Below are positions 21,244-33,728 of a DNA stretch of 64,000 nucleotides, in pieces; the first letter of the stretch is position 1, and each line of letters begins with the position of its first letter. The notes beneath the pieces are model-generated. The model was not told the origin of the DNA. It searched no databases and saw only the letters and a list, made by a program, of their open reading frames with translations. Made by a program: the position numbers and the translations under genes. Location of the stretch: NCBI RefSeq assembly GCF_947179165.1, contig NC_077243.1, positions 55,327,001 to 55,391,000 of the forward strand, in the 5' to 3' direction. Origin of the DNA: Solanum dulcamara (Eukaryota; Streptophyta; Magnoliopsida; Solanales; Solanaceae).

Positions 21244-22537
21244 TGACCCAAGTGTTGTTCCCAAAGCACACGCAAGTTTACGCGGTCTCACAAGTAGTAC
21301 AATGACTCTTTGCAGAGCCAGATTGTCGAACCCAAAGGAATTTAATTTGGCTACTTAATACTTTTCAATGAAATAAATGAACTGAGTGTGTTGTAAGAAC
21401 TTGAGATATTTTTAAAACTAATTTCAGATATAACAAAATGACTACTAATAAAAACAATTCAATGATTACAGAGATTACTTAGATTACAAGAGTTTCTAGG
21501 ACTGTAGCATAAAAGGAAGTTAAGCATATTAGTGTCTGCCTTTAGTATTTAATGGGCTATTTAACTATTGATTCATAGGGTGGCCATTACAATCATGGTC
21601 TTCCAACCTCTAATTGCCTATTTTAATCGATAACCTAACTACATTGTTGAGCGAGGATAGGCATGTATCATTAAAAATGCATTAAGCTGTCTTCCTATCT
21701 CTTAACCAAACGTGGTATATTGGTATGTGTCATAGGCATCCAACATACGAATCACCCTAAGTTTTCCTTAGCATGAACATGTTCCTTACATTCTTTGTTC
21801 TATCTCCTCATCCTCTTACGAATTCAAGGTAAATAACATATGTATTCTAATGTTAGCCAAATATTAAAATAGTAAAAATAAAAATGCAGGACTAATTAGA
21901 AGCAATAACCCATTGTCAACCAAATTTAGATAATACAAAGCCATAACTTCATAGCTACATCCCTAGAATTAGGGCGATTAGCCACTCATATTCTGTAAAA
22001 ACACCAAGTAACTTGTTTCATACACTTTAATGTTCAAAAGAGAGAAGAAGAAAAGAAACCTAAAAGTGTGTATTCAATATTCTCTCGTTCTCCTTGACAA
22101 AAGCATGCATACCCTATCCAAAAAGCCCTAAGGGTTAATTTATAGGGTTTGGGAAAAAACCCTTTTTACTTGTTGGACCCGGACTAATTAAAAAATAGAA
22201 ATTCTTCGGGGCTATAGTGGCGCGACACACCTGTATAACACGAAGAATGTGATTCAATAGTTTCACCTTTGGCATGGCTTCTATAGTTCAAGCACTCCAG
22301 CCTAGATTCTCCTTTGGACTTCCCTTCTTGCTCTCATTCAGCTTGTACCACTGCACATTCTTGCTTCCGAGCACTTTCTTTACTCCAAAATTCCTTCATT
22401 CACTCAACATACACCTTAGTGCACACTTATTCTTCATTCAATCCAAAACACACAATTAATCTATAAAATATTCTCCAAAACAACTACTAAATATGGGAAA
22501 AATAAGTACATAGGCACATAAATGTGCCCAAGATCAC
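21244..22537. repeat. Unclassified non-coding repeat
   Basis: Starts with a phrase common in plant repeats: CGCAAGTTTACGCGGTCTCA, then CAAGTAGTACAATGACTC and TGTCGAACCCAAAGGAATTT. It continues AT-rich to AATGTGCCCAAGATCA near 22534, where family-B LTR similarity begins. No reading frame is convincing; the 61-codon frame at 22274 is CT-rich and low-information. It resembles non-coding retrotransposon DNA, but I cannot place it in a named family. Confidence 0.45.
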
Positions 22538-23162
22538 CAAGCTAGTCCATAGGTGTAATACGATAATTAGAATTCTTAAGGATCCCAACCCAGCATCATA
22601 AAAATATCATTCATGAGCATACATAAGGTAAGTAAATCAATAAAGCTAATACGTAGATGCAAAAATAATGTCTCAATAAAGAAAGTCTTAATAGAAGAGA
22701 ACAAGTCTCAAACTCAAAATGAAAAGACAACATACTTCATGACATCCAACATGCCTCTACTAAACTAGATGAGGGCATAAGACAAGAACCTAGATCAGCC
22801 ATGACAATATATAAAAGCCATCAGAATTATCAAAAGATAAAAGCATTGTACTCGAAGAATGAGGACTCACCCACTATAAGGAAGTAAAGCTCAACTCTAG
22901 CCACGGGTGGAGGTGTACGATGATCATCCTACCCTACATTATGATATAATGTAGGGAAAATGTATATACTAGTACATAGAATGCACTAAGTATGTGAAAA
23001 GTACGCACGAACAATGAATATAGGACATAATCAATATGAACATGGGATGCATAACCATTATCTTAAAACAAGAGTAAAACCATGAAAAGTTTAAAACCTT
23101 ATAATCATATGGTTAATGCATCAAAGCATCATCATCATGATAAGTTTATACCTTTCCATATA
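22538..23162 (-). repeat. B2 3' LTR, distal piece
   Basis: Matches 40156-40782 of the 5' LTR, starting at CAAGCTAG; the first ten or so terminal bases (TGTCATAACC) are not recognisable. It contains a perfect copy of the LTR hairpin (22932-22956). It ends with ATATA (23158-23162), one copy of the A2 target duplication. Confidence 0.85.
22932..22956. other. Conserved LTR hairpin, perfect 11-bp stem
   Basis: CCCTACATTAT, loop GAT, ATAATGTAGGG. It is the best-preserved copy of an inverted repeat kept at the same place in most family-B LTRs of the window; see the finding on covariation. Confidence 0.85.
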
Positions 23163-26100
23163 TGTTACACCCCACACTCTTGAGCTCAGAGTGTCTCTTA
23201 AGCTTCTTAGAAGTTACCAAGTGAGTCGGATAATCTACCACACTATCAAATGACTTTAAGGAAAGGAGAGTGTGGTACCCCATGGTAGGGAAGGTTAGAA
23301 ATATGGTTATAAGAATCCGAAAGGAGTTGGAGGCCAAGTAAGGAGTCATAAGAATCGATTTACATACGTAAGCTACTAACTTAGAAGTCTTACATACTTA
23401 AGCTACTTGAGGATATACCAATCTTGTGAAGCATGGATTATATAAGCTCTTAAAATGAGATGAGATGACGAACCTACGAAAGGGAGCAGGAACTAGTTTC
23501 CAAAATTATGAAAGTAAAGAAAGAAGGTGACAAGAAAGCAAGTGAAAAGAAAGAAGGTGAAAAGAAAATAGGTGACAAGCAAGTAGGTGACTCACCTACT
23601 TGGGGTAGACCCCACGCTGCCATGTGGCAGCTTTGGGTTGGAAGCTTGGATGAGGTGGCACCCTAGGGGGATTCCACATGTCACCTTTTGAGGAGGTGTA
23701 TATACATGTGTATTAATCTGAACATTCCCTCATTTATTCATCTTTCACCTTGGGAAAGACTTAGAAAAAAACTAGAGAAAGTTAGAGAGCAAAAGAGGAA
23801 GCTACGGCCAAGGCCAATTTGAGGTAAGTTTCCAATTTTTCCTTCATAAATTAATTATCTACGGTGTTACTCAAGTACGTGAAGATGTATACATGTATTT
23901 TACAATGCCTACGGAACCATGTATTCATCCCTACACTTGGAAACTAAAAGAGAAAAATGCTAGGAGCACAAAGAGGAGGGCCACGGGTTTTGCCCCTTTG
24001 AGGGAAACTCTAACTTTTGTTACATAAATTAATTATTTTAGGTGTCACACGGATATATAATGGTTTTTTATAATATAAAATTCTAATTTGGGAAAGAGGA
24101 GAAGTGACACAAAAAGTCCACTCAATTTCAGTACGTTTAGAAAAGTTCTGAGTCACAATTTGGCAATTTTGGCCAATTTTGGGTAAGGTAAGGTTTATTC
24201 TTTCAATTTGGAATTTATGGTGTTGTTATGGAGTGTTTTAAAGTCCCTATAGGTGGCTATAAATGTGAAAATGTCATAAAAATGCTTGACGATGAAGACA
24301 AACTAAATTGGAGTCGCTATAGTTGAATTGTCGTCGAAGAAAAGTATTGGGCTTGTGATGTACTGCTGCATGTGTATAGGGGTGTGTTGCAGGGACTAAA
24401 AGTTTTCTAAAAGAGGTTTGTTTGCTTCTTGTTGAAACCACCCGAACCCTCATTTCGTACAATTAAAGGCATTGTGAAATAAAGTCTAGAAACCCTATTT
24501 TGACATCATAATTTCGAGCAAGTTATTTGGAGTTTATGTTGTATATTGTTGGTTTCAATTGATTAAACATATGTTGAAGGTTATTGTTGTTAGTTGGATG
24601 TAGGTATTAGGGGTGTAATTGGAAATTTGGATAGGGCACATTATAGGGGAGATGTTGTTCGATTTCCTTTAATGTCTTAACTAATTAAAGAACTAGTCGA
24701 GGAGACTAACAAGGAAATAGATTCCATGAATGCTAAGGTGCAACATAAGATGCTGGAAAGTCAAGAGTGGTTGAAATTCGTATTACTTCTGTGTTGAATA
24801 GGTTCAAAGGACGATGAGGCGAACGGGATAAAGAGTAACTCATAAGAGGTATGTGAAGCTTTCTCTTGGCATGTTTTGGAATAAGTATGTAAAGCTATTT
24901 TTCATTCCTTTTGGCATGTATTATCCATAAGTAAATTATATGTGAAATGAGGGGAGAATTCCATTACCAGAACTCCAAGTACGACTCATAATCCCTATCC
25001 ACTGCTTAGCATTGGAACTCCTGCAAGAATAAAGTATTGTCTGTTAAGACTTCTACGTGTTAAAGAGTAGTGTGTGGAAAGCTACCTCTCCTTTCTCTTG
25101 ATAAGTACTTGGTATGAAAATGAGATTATGATGCCATAGTTGTTCATTGAGCCCCAAGAGGGTCCGGATACGAAATATGTATAGGATGACCACACGAAGG
25201 GAAGCACAGACTATATAGAGCTTATTCTCTTTCTTTTTCGGGTGTGTCTTAGTTATAAGTTAAATATGATATGAGCTCTAGGGTAACTCCATTCTTAAGC
25301 ATCTTTTATCTACTCCTGAATATTGAACTCTTATAGTAGTTGAACTATCTCCCTGGAAACTTCTATATGTTGAAAAGGTAACCAATGTACAGGCTCTAAG
25401 TCTTAAAGAATATATGTTAACAAATGTTTTTGGTTCGATAAGCGATTTGGCTTTGCATTAATACATGTCTAGGGTCCCCGAGATTATAACTGACATAGCA
25501 CATAATGGAATTTAGAGGACACTCGAGATGATTACATTACTACTCGGGTCCACAGATGATAGTTTAACCCTCTTATACTATCAGGTCCCTGATAATATTT
25601 TAAATTGCATATGGTTAATCACTACTCTACTCGTGCATACTGTAACCCCTCTATCACTGAGTCCCGAGCTAGGGCAGATTCTCGTGCAAAGTTCACTGCA
25701 TTATCCATTGAGTCCTTCACTAGAGGGCCAGGTCATGTATGTATATATATGATGATATATTATAATAAGGTGGTGATGGCACTGGGTCTAAGATGGTTTT
25801 ACATATGTATTCATTGGATCCGTGATAGGGACGGCTATATGGTATAATTTGAGCATGCATACTTTTTATGATTTATAAGGTATAGGTACAGACTTCTGAT
25901 TTGATATTTTATCCCTGTTTCTGCATCTCAGATATGCTTCTAGTTGTATTATATTATGCTTTACATACTCAGTACATATGTCGTACTGACCCCCTTTCTT
26001 TGGGGGGCTACGTCTCATGTCCTCAGGTACAGATACAGGTTTTAGGAGTCCATCAGCTTAGGACTCCATTCAGCTTAGCTGGAAGAGGCTCCATTATGTC

Positions 26101-26537
26101 GGAGCCTAGTTTTTGGTACTGACCACTGATATATAAAACTAATTTGTCTATTCAAGGGTGTGGCGGGGGCCCTGTCCCTTCGTATGTTGCCATTTATATT
26201 TTTAGAGGTCTGCAGACATGTATATGTGGGTTGTGTATGTCAGTTTGATTCAACTAGGTCTACATGATGTATGATATATGTTATTATGTTATGGCAGCCT
26301 TGTCGGCTTTCATGCCCTTTTATGAGGTGATACAAATAAAAGAGGCTACAGGTTTATGAAAATATTATCGCCCAATAGGGTTCTAATGCATGGCGTTACA
26401 GTGTTTGTAGTTCGGTTTGACTATACTTGATTTATATGCATTTCATGTCTATAATTCGACTTGACCACAGCTGGTAGATATGTATACGGGGGTCCAGGTC
26501 GGACCTCAATTGCGGCCTACGGAGTTGGGTCGTGACA
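23163..26537 (+). repeat. A2 5' LTR (3375 bp)
   Basis: TGTTACACCCCACAC to GGGTCGTGACA. Promoter-like sequence at 23581-23705, then a donor-like GAG|GTAAGT (23821-23829). A partial internal repeat follows: the block around 23777-23900 (AGAGCAAAAGAGGAAGCTAC...) recurs in altered form at about 23965-24060. It corresponds to one unit of the segment that is duplicated in A1. Differences from the 3' LTR are uneven: roughly 8% by eye over the first 350 bases and about 3% around 24000-24200. Confidence 0.95.
23581..23705 (+). promoter_or_regulatory. A2 5' LTR promoter with mutated G-boxes
   Basis: An inverted repeat AAGTAGGTGA / TCACCTACTT around one central C (23581-23601) is followed by CCATGTGG (23631) and CCACATGTC (23674), where the 3' LTR has CACGTG. 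A TATATAC box lies at 23699-23705. The CpG of both G-boxes has been lost by transition. Confidence 0.6.
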
Positions 26538-26541
26538 GAAG

Positions 26542-26552
26542 TGGTATCAGAG
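26542..26552 (+). promoter_or_regulatory. A2 primer-binding site (tRNA-iMet)
   Basis: TGGTATCAGAG, four bases after the LTR end, complementary to initiator tRNA-Met (11 of 12 bases). The following leader is collinear with A1. Confidence 0.9.
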
Positions 26553-29340
26553 AAGTTCGTTCTTAGATTGTCTGCAGACCGTGTCTAGTAGAGTCTTACT
26601 TATCGATATGTTGCGCACCACATCTATAAACTTGAAGCTACAGGACATTTAGGATGTTATCTTTCTTTCATATCTGAGATCGTGCTATAGATTTGAGTCA
26701 TAGGAAAACATTCTTATACTAACCTTGGCTTATTAGCAGAACAACGACATCAACAGAAGGAAGTAATTGATGACATGGGAAGTTACGAAGCACGTAGGTA
26801 ACTAAAGGCATGGGAGATATCTGTTGGGTAAGGTGAAGAAGAAAAAAAATTGAAATCTAAACTCGAAAACTGAAGGGAAAAGTAGACAGGAAGTGCAACA
26901 GATGCAGTTCAAAGGTGGACATACGAGGTAAGTCCATTATTTGTTTATTATTATTGACATTAAAAGCCCTGTATGGCTGTGATATGAGATTATATTAGAA
27001 GCCCTGTGTGGATGTGATATGATATGAATATATATATATATGTTTTGGCCCTGTGAGGCATTGTTGGTATTTTGTACGTGCAGGTTTGGGATAAGTAAGA
27101 AATATAGAGGAAACTCTACCGAAATTTTCCCAAGACAAGAACAGGGAATGAAACATAAATTCTTAAGACGTCTTGGAAATTGATACCAAGTACCCCTACT
27201 ATGTTTAACTAAAGCTGTAAGAGGTACCCTTCAGGTCATCGATAAAGAGCACCCTTTTTACTTGGAGAATTTTATTTTGGAGAAACAAATGCCTATTTAA
27301 GTAGTAAAGTTCAGACTACAGTATCTCCAATCGTATTTATGTTGTAGGAATATAAATAGGGGGCTCATGTTGAAGGATAAGATGTCCCGCGATTGAGTTT
27401 CACTCTTTCTAAAAAGTACCAAGCCCCAACTGCTACTTGTAAACTAGATAAGTTGTTCACAACTCTAGGATGAATTTAGAAGGAGCCCATATAGGTCAAG
27501 TGTTAAGAAGCACTATGATGTTTAAGGGATTCTAGTTTTCTTCTAACGGTGGTTGTAAAATGGTTTATGATAACAGTTTATTAGTTCTCCACCAACTAAC
27601 TGAAGGAAGAAATGCTAATAGAAGTACCCCATAGAGATGTTATGAATTGAATATGAGTATGAACAAAAAGGGGGATACGTAAGTATGAGTTAAAGGTGTA
27701 GAACAACCATGCAGGGATAAACTAAGACTGCTGGTAGGGTGCACTCGGTAGGTGGACTAAGTTAAAAGCCTATGTTGGATACACAGTTAGGACAAGAGGC
27801 ACCAGGTATAAAGGAATGACGCGTGTACACAACGTCGCCCCAAAAATAATTGAACCCTTAAAAGACAAAGATGGCAAACTTAAGGAATAAATGGCGCAAC
27901 TTCCATTCACCTCAAGAAACAAAGGATATAGGTTGGAATAAAGTTACTACTTCAAGAAAACCTTGAATAGTTATCATCGAAATACTAGCACTGCCTAACT
28001 GGAATTGGAACGACTATAGATGCTAAGTAATTCTTGGATGAAGACAAGTAGAAGGTGGCCTTGGACAAGTTATTCCATGAGTCCCATTACTCAAGTATAG
28101 ATTAATAAATGAGGTGTCGCACTATGTTTGGAAAGGTTTTTGTCACCTTATGATTTAACCAAGGTTCCGTATGTGGATAATCAGGTTATAAAATATGCAG
28201 AAAAATAGGAACATGATGCAGTACCAAGTAGATTGGGGAACAAGATTGGACGCATTTGAGATAGTACATAAAGACATAGAGCAAGGTATAAGCAGACAAG
28301 AGTATAAGTACCCTCTAAAGGGGGGAAGTCAATGAGAAAAGTTGCAAGGGTAAGGCGGAGGCAATTAATGTGGCAACATATTTAAAATGGATGTCTAAAC
28401 TTCAATAAGATTCCTTACTAAACCAAGTTGGAAAAGTCACCAATAATTGTTGGGAAGTCAAAATGCTATGTAAGCCAGTGTTAAGAAGTTTTTAACAAGA
28501 CATTGAATGACATTATGCTAGACTAAAAGCCAAAATTTTGGCTATAGAGTTAGTCGTAAATGGTGTTGCGATAGATAATAACCAAGGAAAAGGAATAGAA
28601 AACCTCCTATGGTAGGAGATGAGAAGGGAAAAGAGTGAATAAGAGAAAAAGAAAGAAGTATAACAAAATGGGATAAGTAAGTTCCAAATGCGAGTGAGAT
28701 GTGTACAGTGGAATGAACCAAAAAACAGAAAGACTATGTCTACCTCCTAAAAGTTGCATCAGAATGGTTGTGCAACCTATGGATATGTATATACAAGCAT
28801 CAGGCTAAGTGAGTAAGTACATGATAAAAGGAGTAGGGGCTTAATAATGACAAGGCAATTATTATATTTTGGATACCCCACCAAAAGCTACAAATATAGG
28901 TAAGCCAAACTGTCGGGATGAAATCAGTACCACGGGCAAGGTAAGGCATGGTCACAGTTAGACCAAAAGTCTATCCTGATACTGATTGTAGGATAAGGGG
29001 GAAAACGATAAGGTAACATATGAGACCTAGAGAGACAATGCTAAGGTATTTCTCGGATTAAGGTAAAAACTCTCTTGTATTCTCGTAAAAGTAAAGGATG
29101 ACACGAGATAATGTATTTAAAGTATTACAAGCTGGGATAAGTTGGGATAAGGAAATTTTCAAATGATTTAACTAAGAGGAGCGAAACTAATGGGTTACGA
29201 AAACATGGCAAACTTATATGCCAAAATTCCTTTAGAATTATATCAGGTAACGACAGACGGAGCACAAAACGACTATAAAATTCAACCTTAAGGATTGAAA
29301 AACAAAACCCAAAAGGTAAAGTACCAGTTCAAGTCTTCTA
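26553..29340 (+). other. A2 interior without recognisable genes
   Basis: About 2.8 kb of purine-rich sequence with dense stops in every frame. No gag, zinc knuckle, protease DxG or RT FIDD motif could be found. It contains an (AT)n run near 27030. It shares order and sequence with the A1 interior, so the missing genes are a family property, reminiscent of LARD-type non-autonomous elements. Confidence 0.65.
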
Positions 29341-30230
29341 AGAAATTGAGGTGTAATATATGAGGTCCCCAAAGCTATTGCCTTGAGTAAAGGGGCTTAA
29401 AGCACAGTTCGTGCCTGGATGTCGGTCCAAGAAAAGATTGGGAACATAGACGGGTCTTAGTACCACCATTCACCCTCAAAATAGGTAAATAGGCTAAACG
29501 TACCACTTAAATGCTAGAAGATGTATTGTGAGCTGGTGTTGTTAACTTCAAAGGTAGTTGGGATGATTATCTATCACTTATCGAGTTTCCTATCATAATG
29601 GATACCACTCCAGTATCTCAATGACCCCATACAAACTAGTGGGGCACGATATGTAAGTCCCCTATTGGTTGGGTCGGTGTTAAAAAGACTAAGCTAGTAG
29701 GGCTAGGCATGATTGAGCAAGCTATGGACTAGCGACCCAGAGTCGGCAGAAATGACATGCAGATAGTCGACATCGATATTCAGAGTTCAAATTGATGATT
29801 GGGTGTTTGGAACAGGTTCACCCAGAAAAGGAGTAATAAGATTTGGAAAGCAAAAGAAACTTTTCCCTAACTACATTGGATCCTATCGAGTTGCTGGTAA
29901 GATAGACAAAGTTGCCTGTTAGTTAGACTTACCACCTGATTATGAAATCATACACCCAGTACGTCTATATGGATACTTCACAAATGTACTGGTGATCCAC
30001 CCAGAGTATGTCCCATAGATGATACCCACGATATGAAATTCTATGAGGAACAACCTATGGTCGTCTTAGAGCGGAAAATTAGAAGGTTGCAAACTAGGAT
30101 GCGACTTCCATTAAGGTATGATGGAAAAATGAAAACCAGAAAAGGGATGACCTGGAAAATTGAAGAGGACAGAAAACACAAGTATTCGTACCTATTCCTG
30201 ATGTCTACATGTAACCCCAACTCCTGAAAC
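29341..30230 (+). pseudogene. pol: A2 integrase C-terminal remnant
   Basis: Decayed but clear: LGT..TGLSTTIHPQN (about 29440-29490), a mutated version of the FHPQTDGQ motif; RRCIVSWCC-like and DYLSL fragments; YHNGYHSSIS (about 29592-29625); FKLMIGCLE, KRSNKIWKAKE and the IHPV..Y region near 29950. Compared with B4 it covers the segment from just before the catalytic Glu to the tail. ILDRQV is degraded to LERKIRRLQTRM (30069-30104). Only about 900 bases of pol survive. Confidence 0.7.
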
Positions 30231-30322
30231 TCGTATTTTAATTACTTTAAAGAAGGTATATGTTAGAGCAATAGCAAAGAATCTCCCTACAATCTATATA
30301 AAGTCATGAGGGAAGTTTGTTT

Positions 30323-30358
30323 AACATTCGGGGACGAATGTTTTAAAGGGGGGAAGGA
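30323..30358 (+). promoter_or_regulatory. A2 pre-PPT hairpin and polypurine tract
   Basis: AACATTCG (30323-30330), loop GGGA, CGAATGTT (30335-30342) is a perfect 8-bp stem. It is followed by the PPT AAAGGGGGGAAGGA, which ends at the 3' LTR. Family B shows the same hairpin motif at 13460-13475. Confidence 0.9.
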
Positions 30359-33300
30359 TGTTACACCCCACACTTTTGAGCTCGGAGTGTCTCTTAAGCT
30401 TCTTAGAAGTTACCAAGTGAGTTTGATAATATACCACACTATCAAATGACTCTAAGGAAGGGAGAGTGTGGTACCCCATGGTAGGAAAGGTTGGAAATAC
30501 AGTTATAAGAATCCGGAAAGAGTTGGAGGCCAAGTAAAGAGTCGTAGGACTCGATTTACCTACGTAAGCTAACATAGAAGTCTTACATACTTAATCTACT
30601 TGAGTATATACCAAACTTGTGAAGCACGGGTTACATAGACTCTTAAAATAAGACGAGATGATGAACCTACGAAAGGGAGCAAGAACTAGTTTCTGAACTT
30701 ACGAAAGTGAAGCAAGTAGGTGAAAAAAAAGCAAGTGACAAGAAAGCAGGTGACTCACCTACTTGGGGTGGACCCTATGCTGTCACGTGACAGCTTTGGG
30801 TTGGAAGCTTGGATGAGGTAGCACCCTAGGGGGCTGCCACGTGTCACCCCTAGGGGGATGCCACGTGTCACCTTTTGAAGAGGTGTATATACATATGTAT
30901 TAGTCTTCACATTCCCTCATTTATTCATCTTTCACCTTGGGAAAGACTTAGAAAAAAACTAGAGAAAGTTAGAGAGCAAAAGAGGGAGCTACAGCCAAGG
31001 CCAATTTGAGGTAAGTTTCCAATTTTTCCTTCGTAAATTAATTATCTACGGTGTTACTCAAGTACGTGAATATGTATATATGTATCTTACAATGCCTACG
31101 GAACCATGTATTCAGCCCTACACTTGGAAACTAAAAGAGAAAAATGCTAGGAGCACAAAGAGGAGGGCCACGGGTTTGGCCCCTTTGAGGGAAACTCTAA
31201 CTTTTGTTACATAAATTAATTATTTTAGGTGTCACACGGATATATAATGGTGTTTTATAACATAAAATTCTAATTTGGGAAAGCGTAGAAGTGACACAAA
31301 CAGTCCGCTCAATTTCAGTACGTTTAGAAAAGTTCTGAGTCACAATTTGGCAATTTTGGCCAATTTTGGGTAAGGTAAGGTTTATTCATTCAATTTGGAA
31401 TTTATGGTGTTGTTATGGAGTGTTTTACAGTCCCTATAGATGGATATAAATGTGAAAATGTCATAAAAATGCTTGACGATGAAGACAAACTAAATTGGAG
31501 TCGCTATAGTTGAATTGTCGTCGAAGAAAAGTGTTGGGCTTGTGGTGTTCTGTTGTAGGTTTGTGGGGGTGTGTTTCAGGTCCTAAAAGTTTTCTAAAAT
31601 AGTTCTGTGTGCTTCTGGTTGCAATCAACCAACCCCTCATTTCGTACAATTAAAGGCATTGTGAAATAAAGTCTAGAAACCCTATTTTGATATCATAATT
31701 TCGAGCAAGTTATTTGGAGTTTATGTTGTATATTGTTGGTTTTAATTGATTAAACATATGTTGAAGGTTATTGTTTTTAGTTGGATGTAGGTATTAGGGG
31801 TGTAATTGGAAATTTTGATAGGGCACATTATAGGGGAGATGTTGTTCGATTTCCGTTAATGTCTTAACTAATTAAAGAACTAGTCGAGGAGACAAACAAG
31901 GAAATAGATTCCATGAATGCTAAGGTGCAACTTAAGATGCTGAAAAGTCAAGAGTGGTTGAAATTAGTATTACTTCCGTGTTGAATAGATTCAAAGGACG
32001 ACGAGGCAAACGGGATAAAGAGTAACTCATAAGAGGTATGTGAAGCTTTCTCTTGGCATGTTTTGGAATAAGTATGTAAAGCTATTTTTCATTCCTTTTG
32101 GCATGTATTAGCCTTAAGAAAATTGAATGTGAAATGAGGAGATAATTCCATTCCCAGAACTCCAAGTACGCCTCATAATCCCTGTCCACTGCTTAGTATT
32201 GGAACTCGTGCAAGAATAAAGTATTGCATGTTAAGGCTTCTACGTGTTAAAGAGTAGTGTGTGGAAAGCTACCTCTCCTTTCTCTTGATAAGTACTTGGT
32301 ATGAAAATGATATTATGATTCCATAGTTGTTCATCGAGCCCTAGAAGAGGCCGGGTACGAAATATGTATAGGATGATCACACGAAGGGAAGCATAGACTA
32401 TATAGAGCTTATTCTCTCTTTTTTCGGGCATGTCTTAGTTATAAGTTAAATATGATATGAGCTCCAGGGTAACTCTATTCTTAAGCATCTCTTATCTACT
32501 CCTAAATATTGAACACTTATAGTAGTTGAACTATCTCCCTGGAAACGTCTATATATTAAAAAGGTAACCAATGTACAGGCTCCAAGTCTTAAAGAATATA
32601 TGTTAACAAATGTTGTTGGTTCCATAAGAGATTTGTCTTTGCATTAATACATGTCTAGGGTCCCCGAGATTATAACTAATGTAGCACATAATGGAATTTA
32701 GAGGACACTAGAGATGATTACATTACTACTCGGGTCCACAGACGATAGTTTACCCCTCTTATACTATCGGGTCCCTGATAATGTTTTAAATTGCATATGG
32801 TTAATCACTACTCTACTCGTGCATACTGTAACCCCTCTATCACTGAGTCCCGGGCTAGGGAAGATTCTCATGCAAAGTTCACTGCATTATCCATTGAGTC
32901 CCTCACTAGAGGGTCAGGGCATGTATGTATATATATGATTATATGTTGTAATAAGGTGGTGATGGCACTAGGTCTATGATGGTTTTACAAATGTATTCAC
33001 CGAATCTCTGATAGGGCTGGCTATATGGTATAATTTGAGCATGCATACTTTTTATGATTCATAAGGTACAGGTACAGACTTCTGATTTGATATTTTATCC
33101 CTATTTCTCTATCTCGGATATACTTCTAGTTGTATTATGTTATGTTTTACATACTAAGTACATATGTCGTACTGACCCCCTTTCTTTGGGGGGCTGCGTC
33201 TTATACCCGTAGGTACAGATATAAGTTTTGGGAGTCCATCAGCTTAGGACTCTATTCAGCTCAGCTGGAAGAGGCCCCATTGTGTCAGAGCCTAGTTTTT

Positions 33301-33723
33301 GGTACTGACCACTGATGTATAAAACTATTTTATCTATTCAAGGGTGCGGCAGGGGGGCCGTCCCGCCATATGTTGTCTTTAATATTTTTAGAGGTTTACA
33401 GACATGTATATGTGGGTTGTGTATGTCAGTTTGATTCAGCTAGGTCTACATGCTGTATGATATATGTTATTATGTTATGGCAGCCTTGTTGGCTTGCATG
33501 ACCTTTCATGAGGTGATACAAATGAAAGAGGCTACAAGTTTATGAAAATATTATCGCCTAATATGGTTCTGATGCATGGCGTTGCAGTGTTTGTAGTCCA
33601 GTTTGACTACACTTGATTTATATGCATTGCATGTCTATAATTCGACTTGACCACAGCTGATAGATATGTATACGGGGGTCTAAGCCGGACCCCAGTCGCG
33701 TCCTATGGGGTTGGGTCATGACA
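30359..33723 (+). repeat. A2 3' LTR (3365 bp)
   Basis: TGTTACACCCC to GGGTCATGACA. Compared with the 5' LTR it has an extra G-box unit of about 28 bp (around 30825-30868) and lacks a short stretch of the GAAAAGAAAG repeats. It keeps the donor-like GAG|GTAAGT (31008-31016). Small open frames at 32714-32979 match those at 25528-25847 of the other LTR and are not considered genes. Confidence 0.95.
30744..30892 (+). promoter_or_regulatory. A2 3' LTR promoter with intact G-boxes
   Basis: Three CACGTG cores at 30784-30789, 30838-30843 and 30862-30867; the first lies in the perfect palindrome TGTCACGTGACA. The second and third belong to a tandem CCCTAGGGGGNTGCCACGTG block. TATATAC follows at 30886-30892. 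The upstream inverted repeat (30744-30764) has one mismatch. Confidence 0.65.
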
Positions 33724-33728
33724 ATATA

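Larger units (their letters stand above)
23163..33723 (+). mobile_element. A2: complete family-A LTR retrotransposon (10.56 kb)
   Basis: Two LTRs (23163-26537 and 30359-33723), tRNA-iMet PBS, 3.8-kb interior and PPT. It is flanked by perfect 5-bp duplications ATATA (23158-23162 and 33724-33728). The pre-insertion sequence is preserved in the paralogous B2 5' LTR at about 40765-40795, where the two flanks are joined. The interior codes for almost nothing, so it depended on other elements' proteins or is a dead derivative. Confidence 0.97.

Noticed and set aside
25528..25847. Small ORFs duplicated at 25.5 kb and 32.7 kb
   Set aside because: The duplication simply reflects the two A2 LTRs; the frames overlap each other and differ between copies.
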